From Ahrensia sp. (lineage in GTDB: Bacteria; Pseudomonadota; Alphaproteobacteria; Rhizobiales; Rhizobiaceae), in contig JAPPOQ010000002.1 in the NCBI GenBank assembly GCA_028817895.1, positions 40,908-104,907 of the forward strand: a stretch of DNA of 64,000 bases. The letters run 5' to 3'. Within the stretch, counting starts at the first letter, position 1. Each line of letters starts with the position of its first letter. This document shows, piece by piece, positions 43,152 through 50,334 of the stretch. The notes under the pieces were generated by a model that saw only the letters and a program-made list of their open reading frames with translations, had not been told where the DNA came from and did no database searches. The position numbers and the translations under genes were made by a program.

Positions 43152-44018
43152 TCAGACCTCCTTGTAGAAGACGCGGATATAGATTTGCGCCAGGATGATG
43201 GTGATGATCAGCAGGATGATGGCTTGAGCTGAGGCAAGGCCCTGATCGAAACCACGAAAGCCGACGCGTTGGATCATCAGCGAAATGAATTCGGTCGATG
43301 ATCCCGGCCCGCCCCGCGTCAAAGTAAAGACCATGTCGAAGAGCTTCAGCGTATCTGCCGTGCGCAGGATCAATACCGCGACCAGCCCCGGCAGCAGGAA
43401 CGGCAATTGTACGTAGCGCAAGACGGTCCATTTGGATTTAGTTTCCAGACGAGCCGCCTCCTCGACTTCGCCCGGCACCATCGTTAGACCGGCCAGCAAC
43501 ACCAGCGCAACGAAGGGTGTCCATTGCCAGACATCCCAGAATATGATCATCGTAAAGGCGTTTTCCGGATCGCCGATCCAGTTGATGTCGGCCCCGCCAA
43601 GCAGCTGATTAACGACGCCAAACTTCTGGTTGAACATCACCTGCCCCAGAAGGCCAACCACGGCATAGGTCGTGGCCATCGGCAAGACGAGACTAAGGCG
43701 ACAGAGAGTCTTTAACAGCGTGAGTCCTGGCTGGTGTAGAGCAAGGGCAATTCCAAGGCCAAACGCGATCTGCAATGGTAAAGCAGTTCCAAGCAGAAAG
43801 AACGTGCGCCCCATGGCCTGCCAGAATACTTCGTCCGTCAGGACGGTCCAGTAATTGTCCAGGCCAATGAACTCGACGCGCTTCAGCTTTGTGAGGTTGT
43901 AGAAATGCAGCGAGGTCCAGACAGCATACAAAAGCGGGGCAATCCCGACTGCTGCAAGACCGATGACCGCTGGTCCAATGAACCCGAAGATCGTTTTGCG
44001 GGAAACTTGGCCGCGCAT
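43152..44018 (-). CDS. sugar ABC transporter permease (MalF type)
   Basis: EEAARLETKSKWTVLRYVQLPFLLPGL. Confidence 0.92.
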   Translation of the reverse strand: MRGQVSRKTIFGFIGPAVIGLAAVGIAPLLYAVWTSLHFYNLTKLKRVEFIGLDNYWTVLTDEVFWQAMGRTFFLLGTALPLQIAFGLGIALALHQPGLTLLKTLCRLSLVLPMATTYAVVGLLGQVMFNQKFGVVNQLLGGADINWIGDPENAFTMIIFWDVWQWTPFVALVLLAGLTMVPGEVEEAARLETKSKWTVLRYVQLPFLLPGLVAVLILRTADTLKLFDMVFTLTRGGPGSSTEFISLMIQRVGFRGFDQGLASAQAIILLIITIILAQIYIRVFYKEV

Positions 44019-44093
44019 GATGTTACTTCCCCACCCAAGCCCACATGAAATCAGGGGCGCTGGATTTCCAGCTCCCCTGAAAATCGGCCTTGT

Positions 44094-45440
44094 CTACTGA
44101 GCCAAGGGCTTCTTGCCGGAATAGTATCCAGCGGCGTCAAGCACGGATTCCATGCGTGTGCCAATCTCCTTCGCGCCTTCCTCGGTCGTGACCTCACCGA
44201 GCATCATCTTGGTACCCCATTCCTGCACGATTTCGGTGATTTCGGGCCATTCTGCAAAACGCGGACGAAACTCCGGCACACCGTCTTTCCAGCTTTCGAC
44301 CAGAGCCGGGATAAAGGTGTAAGTCTCGGCAAGAGCCGGGTCCGCATACGCGGACTGACGTGCCGGAACACCACCGCGCTTCAAGTACTCGCCCGCATTC
44401 GCCTTTGACGTTGCCCATTGGATAAACAGCCAGGCCGCGGCCTTCTCTTTTTCATCTGCCTGCTCTGCAACTGCCAGGGAGAAACCACCCAGAGCCGGTT
44501 TGCGGCCGGCAGGCCCCATCGGCTCGGGCGCGATGCCCACATCGGCGGCAACTTTCGACGTCTTCGGATCAACCACTGTTGAATAGAACGCAGACCATTC
44601 CGTTATCATAGCCACGTCGCCCTGACTGAATGCATTCACCGTCTCGGCGTGGTCGTAAGCGACGATCCCGTCCGGCATGTACTTCATAAGTTCTTGGCGG
44701 AACTTCAGCCCGGTCTGGCTTTCCACGCTCATCAGATTGGACCGGAACTTCTCGTCCAGAAAAGAGCCGCCAAAGGGCCAGAGCATCCGGGCAAAGCTGT
44801 CTGCCGATTGTGTCTCGTTGCGCTTCGACTGCAATGCATAGGCATATTTGCCGTCCTTGGTCAGTGCGGGACCGTAGACATTCATCAACTCGTCCCAGGT
44901 CTTGGGCGGTCCGTCGAAGCCGGCATCCGCCAGCATCTTCTTGTTGTAGAACATCAAGCCGGAATAATTGTCGAACGGCAGACCATAGATCGTATCGTTC
45001 CAACCGCCGAATGCATTGAGCACCAGCGGAAAGAAATCGTCCATATCAAGATCGGGATCGATGATGTCGGGATAGTCCGCCTTGATCCTGTCAACCGGGA
45101 CAATCCAATCATTCTCCGCGAAATTGCCGATCCAGACAAGGTCGATCAAAGCAATATCGAGATCGCCGCCAGCCACGAAATCTCGGACCTGTTCGCCCAA
45201 TGCGTTCTCATAGGGGTGCTTAATGATATTTATCTTGATGCCGGTCTCTTCTTCGAATTTCGGCAACATGGCTTCGATCGCTTCGTAGCCGGGGCGCAGC
45301 AGGAACACGACATCAACGGTTGTGCCTGCATATGGTGCAGCTGCATCTTTCAGGTTCCAGCCATGGCCGTCAGCCATTGCGCCTGTTGCAACAAAGCCGG
45401 CCAGCGCCGCCGAACAAACAAGATTGCGTAACATTTTCAT
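44094..45440 (-). CDS. ABC transporter extracellular sugar-binding protein
   Basis: Signal peptide MKMLRNLVCSAALAGFVATGAMA; GLPFDNYSGLMFYNKKMLADAGFDGPPKTWDEL. Confidence 0.92.
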   Translation of the reverse strand: MKMLRNLVCSAALAGFVATGAMADGHGWNLKDAAAPYAGTTVDVVFLLRPGYEAIEAMLPKFEEETGIKINIIKHPYENALGEQVRDFVAGGDLDIALIDLVWIGNFAENDWIVPVDRIKADYPDIIDPDLDMDDFFPLVLNAFGGWNDTIYGLPFDNYSGLMFYNKKMLADAGFDGPPKTWDELMNVYGPALTKDGKYAYALQSKRNETQSADSFARMLWPFGGSFLDEKFRSNLMSVESQTGLKFRQELMKYMPDGIVAYDHAETVNAFSQGDVAMITEWSAFYSTVVDPKTSKVAADVGIAPEPMGPAGRKPALGGFSLAVAEQADEKEKAAAWLFIQWATSKANAGEYLKRGGVPARQSAYADPALAETYTFIPALVESWKDGVPEFRPRFAEWPEITEIVQEWGTKMMLGEVTTEEGAKEIGTRMESVLDAAGYYSGKKPLAQ

Positions 45441-45500
45441 AACTTTGGGTCCTCCAGCGAGTTGCATTTGAGCGTGAAACAATTGCTCAACGCCTATGAC

Positions 45501-45554
45501 TTTTGTAACTCTTGCCTTGAATGTCAATACATTTGTATGTATTTCATTACAAAA
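45501..45554. promoter_or_regulatory. nested inverted repeats in divergent intergenic region, candidate SorC-type operator
   Basis: TTTTGTAA(45501-45508)...AATACAT-TTGT-ATGTATT(45526-45543)...TTACAAAA(45547-45554). Confidence 0.5.
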
Positions 45555-45594
45555 TTTGCGATGCGTGTCGCGCAACGATCGGGGAGAAAGCCTC

Positions 45595-46611
45595 ATGGCA
45601 GGCATCAAGATCGAGGGACTGAACAAGTTTTACGGAGAGGTGCGGGCGCTTTCCGATGTCAATCTCGATGTCGAGGACGGAGAATTTGCGGTTTTCGTCG
45701 GGCCTTCGGGCTGCGGGAAGTCCACCTTGCTGCGTTGCCTGGCAGGCCTTGAAGGGGTTGAAACAGGACAGATCATCCTTGACGGGCGCGATGTAACACA
45801 GGCTGAACCGGCGGACCGCGACCTGTCCATGGTGTTTCAATCCTACGCTCTTTATCCGCATATGACGGTGCGTGCGAACATGGAGTTCGGCATGAAGGTC
45901 AACGGGTTCGCACCCGCGTTGCAGAAAGAACGGATTGCTGAGGCGGCACGCGTTCTACAGCTTGAAGACTATCTCGACCGCAAACCCGGACAGCTATCCG
46001 GTGGTCAGCGTCAACGCGTCGCCATAGGTCGGGCGATTGTGAAGAATCCCAAGGTTTTCCTGTTCGACGAACCGCTGTCGAACCTTGATGCCAAATTGCG
46101 CGTTCAGATGCGCGTCGAGCTGGAGGCTCTGCACAAACAACTTGGCGCGACAATGATCTACGTCACTCACGACCAAGTGGAAGCCATGACGATGGCTGAC
46201 AAAATTGTGGTGCTAAATGAAGGTCGGGTCGAACAGGTGGGCAGTCCGATGGAATTGTACCACGAACCCGTGTCGCGCTTTGTTGCCGAGTTTATTGGCT
46301 CCCCCGCCATGAACGTGTTTTCCGCTGGCGGCAACGTACAGGGGTTAACCCTAGATCAAAGTGCGTCCTATATCGGGTGTCGTCCTGAACATCTTGAAAT
46401 CCTGCCAAGCGGCCAAGGTCAATTGAACGCAACCGTTCGGGCCAAGGAGCAACTGGGAGGAGAAAGCCTCCTCTATCTTGCACTGCCAGGCGGCGGACAA
46501 CTTGTCGCCCGCGTGGACGGCGATGACGATACGCAAAGCGGCACCGAAATCGGCTTGCGCATTCCAGAAGCACGCCTGCATCAGTTCGATGCTGATGGAA
46601 GAGCATTGTAG
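45595..46611 (+). CDS. sugar ABC transporter ATP-binding protein (UgpC/MalK type)
   Basis: GPSGCGKSTLLRCLAGLE, LSGGQRQRVAIGRAIV, VFLFDEPLSNLDAKLR. Confidence 0.95.
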   Translation: MAGIKIEGLNKFYGEVRALSDVNLDVEDGEFAVFVGPSGCGKSTLLRCLAGLEGVETGQIILDGRDVTQAEPADRDLSMVFQSYALYPHMTVRANMEFGMKVNGFAPALQKERIAEAARVLQLEDYLDRKPGQLSGGQRQRVAIGRAIVKNPKVFLFDEPLSNLDAKLRVQMRVELEALHKQLGATMIYVTHDQVEAMTMADKIVVLNEGRVEQVGSPMELYHEPVSRFVAEFIGSPAMNVFSAGGNVQGLTLDQSASYIGCRPEHLEILPSGQGQLNATVRAKEQLGGESLLYLALPGGGQLVARVDGDDDTQSGTEIGLRIPEARLHQFDADGRAL

Positions 46612-46621
46612 GGTTGGAACT

Positions 46622-47377
46622 TTGTCTCATTTTCATTCCCTAGTCTTGGAGACGCGTTCCCCAACGGCAGGAGCATTGCATGGCATCGAACTTGTCATCT
46701 TTGACTTCGATGGCGTCGTTGCCGACAGCGAAGTCCTGTCACTGGGTACGCTTCGAGAAACGCTGGCCGATTGCGGCCTGCCGATGCCGTTGGAAGAAGT
46801 CCGCGCCCAGTTTCTTGGAACTTCACTTACAACCATCTCGGAGTACATTGCGCGAGCCGGGCCGAGGGGAGCGCTAGACGGTTTTGCGGAGCGCTGGCAA
46901 AGTGCGCTCTACAGTCGGCTCCTGGCCGAATTGAAGCCGATGCCGGCTGTCGTGCCATTTCTCGACTACCTCAAGGTTCACGGGGTTCGGCACTGCATCG
47001 CTTCAAGCAGTAAACTTGATCGCATTAGGCTGTCATTGGCCGCTATGAGACTTGAGGACAGGTTTCCTGATGTCTTCAGCGCGGAACAAGTGCGAAACGG
47101 CAAACCGGCACCCGATCTGTTCCTGTTTGCTGCACAGCAGATAGGAATAAGAGCCGAAGCTTGTCTTGTAATAGAAGATTCTCCGCACGGCGTTCGTGGT
47201 GCAATAGCCGCTGGAATGCGTGCTTTCGGATTTGTCGACGGTGCACATCTGCGCAACATACAGCATACACACGGGAATTTGTTGTTGAATGCGGGGGCCG
47301 AGTTCGTTCTGAAAGACTTTGCGGAACTGTTGCCCACACAATCTTGTGACAGCCCCCGGGTGCTGCACAATAACTAG
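46622..47377 (+). CDS. HAD family hydrolase (beta-phosphoglucomutase-like); start uncertain
   Basis: LVIFDFDGVVADSEVLSLGTLRETL, CLVIEDSPHGVRGAIAAGMRAFGF. Confidence 0.85.
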   Translation: MSHFHSLVLETRSPTAGALHGIELVIFDFDGVVADSEVLSLGTLRETLADCGLPMPLEEVRAQFLGTSLTTISEYIARAGPRGALDGFAERWQSALYSRLLAELKPMPAVVPFLDYLKVHGVRHCIASSSKLDRIRLSLAAMRLEDRFPDVFSAEQVRNGKPAPDLFLFAAQQIGIRAEACLVIEDSPHGVRGAIAAGMRAFGFVDGAHLRNIQHTHGNLLLNAGAEFVLKDFAELLPTQSCDSPRVLHNN

Positions 47378-47388
47378 GCAAACGAGCA

Positions 47389-48840
47389 ATGAGCTTTCTG
47401 GGAATTGATCTGGGCACTTCGGGCTTGCGTGCATTGCTCGTTGACAAGAACGGAACACCAATCGGGTCCGCCGAGCGGTCTTATGAAGTGTCAAACCCCC
47501 GTCCGGGGTGGTCCGAGCAGAACCCGGCCGATTGGATTGACGCGCTAGAGGCGGCTGTTTTCGAGCTTCGATCGCAGTTTCCCGCATTTTGCGATCTATG
47601 CGGCATAGGCGTCGCGGGCCATATGCACGGCGCCACGCTCATAGACGCCTCGGGAAATGTGCTGCGCCCGTGCATCCTTTGGAACGATGTACGATCAGAA
47701 AAGGAGGCGCACCGGCTCGACGGCATTGACCATGTACGAGAGCTTTCCGGTAACATTGTCTTTCCAGGTTTCACTGCGCCCAAACTGGCATGGGTGCGGG
47801 AACACGAGCCCGAGCTTTTTGCCAAGATCCATAAGGTTCTTCTGCCGGCCGCATTCTTAAACAATTATCTGACCGGTGAGTATGTTGCAGACATGTCTGA
47901 TAGCGCGGGTACATCGTGGCTCAATGTCGCGCACCGGTTATGGTCGAACTACTTGCTTGATGTCGGACAGATGCGTGAAGACCAGATGCCCCGACTGGTT
48001 GAAGGATCGGAATGCGCGGGCATGCTACGGTCGGAACTTTCAAGGAAATGGGGATTGAGCCACGGCGTAGCAGTTGCAGGTGGTGCCGGTGACAATGCAG
48101 CTGCCGCTTGCGGCATTGGGGCTCTCAACGAAGGCGCGGGCTTTGTCTCACTTGGAACATCTGGTGTCATACTTGTGGCCAGAAACAGCTACGCCGCGGC
48201 CCCGGATGCGGCGGTCCACACATTTTGCCATGCGGTGCCGAACCACTGGTATCAGATGGGTGTCATGCTGTCGGCAACCGATAGCCTGAATTGGCTTTCC
48301 AAGATCACCGGCAAGCGACCTGCCGAGCTCACACGGGCACTTGGCGAGAATATTCGCCCACCCGCCACAGTCCGCTTCCTGCCGTACCTCTCTGGGGAGC
48401 GCACGCCCCATAATGACTCGCAAATCCGGGGAGGTTTCACCGGGTTATCCACCGCAACCTCGACCGAAGATCTGACCTGTGCTGTTCTTGAAGGTGTCGC
48501 ATTCGGATTGCGCGACAGCTTCGAAGCGCTTGGCTCAACTGGCGTTGAAATCGAAAGCCTGATGGCAATCGGCGGGGGAAGTGCCTCGACCTATTGGCTG
48601 AAGCTGATTGCCACGACCCTCAATATTCCACTTAGGCTTCCCGCTGGACGGGAGTTTGGCGCAGCCTTGGGAGCTGCCCGCCTGGCGATGACTGCTTCCA
48701 CGAAATCCACGCTGTCCGAAGTGATGATCGCTCCCAGAATTAGCGAATCCATCACCCCCAACGAAGACCACAGAGCGGCGCTTGAGGAGGCTTACGAGTC
48801 GTTCAAGAACGCCTATCCGGGCCTGCGGCGCATCCAATAG
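47389..48840 (+). CDS. xylB: xylulokinase
   Basis: MSFLGIDLGTSGLRALLVD, HMHGATLID, LPYLSGERTPHNDSQIRGGF. Confidence 0.93.
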   Translation: MSFLGIDLGTSGLRALLVDKNGTPIGSAERSYEVSNPRPGWSEQNPADWIDALEAAVFELRSQFPAFCDLCGIGVAGHMHGATLIDASGNVLRPCILWNDVRSEKEAHRLDGIDHVRELSGNIVFPGFTAPKLAWVREHEPELFAKIHKVLLPAAFLNNYLTGEYVADMSDSAGTSWLNVAHRLWSNYLLDVGQMREDQMPRLVEGSECAGMLRSELSRKWGLSHGVAVAGGAGDNAAAACGIGALNEGAGFVSLGTSGVILVARNSYAAAPDAAVHTFCHAVPNHWYQMGVMLSATDSLNWLSKITGKRPAELTRALGENIRPPATVRFLPYLSGERTPHNDSQIRGGFTGLSTATSTEDLTCAVLEGVAFGLRDSFEALGSTGVEIESLMAIGGGSASTYWLKLIATTLNIPLRLPAGREFGAALGAARLAMTASTKSTLSEVMIAPRISESITPNEDHRAALEEAYESFKNAYPGLRRIQ

Positions 48841-48842
48841 AA

Positions 48843-49000
48843 GCCGGCATTGTTCTTATAGAACAGATTGCGCGGTTTGAGAGACAGTTTGATCTCAAAT
48901 ATTGCCAGATGTTTTCGACCGGGTTCAGGTTAGGCGACCTTGAGGGCAGCAGGGAGAACAGGACGGGCCAACACGTCCCGATCCGGGGCAAACTTTGCCA
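48843..49000 (-). pseudogene. IS630-family transposase 3' remnant
   Basis: Minus-strand LPSRSPNLNPVENIWQYLRSNCLSNR, DDE C-terminal signature, no upstream transposase. Confidence 0.65.
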
Positions 49001-49130
49001 TATCATGCGTGATTTTGGTTGATGCATCAACTTAAAGGATTGATTGAATTCATCTTTTCTGCATTGACGGTGTTGCTGTTTCCTGAAAGCCTTGTTCCAC
49101 AATCGTGTCAGAAGCGGAGGGGAAGCCGTA

Positions 49131-49880
49131 GTGACGCAGAGTGTGTGCACAGATGACGGGGTGCATGACGCGCCGCCTTTGGCGGAAGATCGTCGGCAGT
49201 CAGTGGTGGAGCATGGCCTGACAGAGACTGGCCTGACAGAGACTGGCCTGACAGAGAGGGGCCTGTTCGAGACCGGCCCGATGGAGACAGGACCGGGCAG
49301 GGCTTCATCAAAGGACGCAGCAGCATCTGATCGCTTGGTATCCGATCAACTGGCATCGAAGCCGGTTCTGTCCATGGCATCTTTGGTACCGCCTGCTCGT
49401 GCGGATTTGACAGACCGCATTGTCGTGCGCACGCCTGTGATGGATCATCTGGAGCCCGGGCGAGCGCTTTGCCGAAAGATGCATGCGCAGACGATTTATC
49501 GCGATATTCCTTTCTCGAATGCGAAGTTTGACCGTGCGATTGCTCGCCTGCGCAAGAGCCCGCGCAATTCGGTTGCTCTAGTCGCGGAACTGAACGGGCA
49601 ACTCATCGGCGCGAGCTGGGCGACGGCGGGAGAGTATTTTATCGGCGAGGGTGCCGTGTTCACCACGGTTCACTTCATTGGCGTGGACACGCAGCGCTGT
49701 GGCAGGCTTCTGTCAGCGAAAGTGTTTCTGCGACTGCTGAAGAGCCTGCGGGCCTGGTCGGACACGCGCAATGCGCGTCATATGATGGTTCACGTCACGA
49801 CGGGGCGCGATCTGGCGTCGACAGACCGGCTGTTGACGAGAGCGGGCATGCAGATGATCGGAGGGTGTTATGTGGGGTGA
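49131..49880 (+). CDS. GNAT-like acyltransferase with tandem GLTET N-terminal repeats (start uncertain)
   Basis: PGRALCRKMHAQTIYRDIPFSNAKFDRAI...FTTVHFIGVDTQRCGRLLSAKVFLRLLKSL. Confidence 0.65.
   Translation: MTQSVCTDDGVHDAPPLAEDRRQSVVEHGLTETGLTETGLTERGLFETGPMETGPGRASSKDAAASDRLVSDQLASKPVLSMASLVPPARADLTDRIVVRTPVMDHLEPGRALCRKMHAQTIYRDIPFSNAKFDRAIARLRKSPRNSVALVAELNGQLIGASWATAGEYFIGEGAVFTTVHFIGVDTQRCGRLLSAKVFLRLLKSLRAWSDTRNARHMMVHVTTGRDLASTDRLLTRAGMQMIGGCYVG
49215..49289 (+). repeat. five 15-bp tandem direct repeats (GGCCTGACAGAGACT) inside coding region
   Basis: GGCCTGACAGAGACT x2, GGCCTGACAGAGAGG, GGCCTGTTCGAGACC, GGCCCGATGGAGACA. Confidence 0.9.
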
Positions 49881-50334
49881 AGTGACAAAGATACGACACA
49901 TCACAACAATTCTAGTCTTTCTGCTTGTGAGTTTTCCTGCGCACCCAAGCGAAGACACTCTATTTCCTCATATCAGTGCTGACAATAAATTTGAAGCAAT
50001 ATACATTTATGAAATTTTGAAGCTCCATTCGAAGAATAGATTTAATGTTGTCTTGGATAATAAAACGATATCAAATTTGATAATTGTTAGAAGAAAAGGG
50101 ATAATTAATGATTGCAAGTTGAATAAAGCTCTATCCAATATTGGAATTAATGAAACAAGTAGCATATTTGAAGAATGTCTTTCTGGTTTTGCATGTTATG
50201 TTAGAAAAGTAAATGCAAAATCGAATAGTTGGGTAATTGTAATAAGTCAAATAGGGGATCTTGATGAATTTGCAGAGATAACTTGCCTTAGTGATGCAAT
50301 TTCAGAAGCCGTCAATCTGCTGGAGGAGAAATAG
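49870..50334 (+). CDS. small AT-rich secreted/periplasmic-type hypothetical protein
   Basis: Signal-peptide-like HITTILVFLLVSFPAHPSED; immediately precedes Hint protein (stop at 50334, ATG at 50335). Confidence 0.65.
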   Translation: MWGEVTKIRHITTILVFLLVSFPAHPSEDTLFPHISADNKFEAIYIYEILKLHSKNRFNVVLDNKTISNLIIVRRKGIINDCKLNKALSNIGINETSSIFEECLSGFACYVRKVNAKSNSWVIVISQIGDLDEFAEITCLSDAISEAVNLLEEK

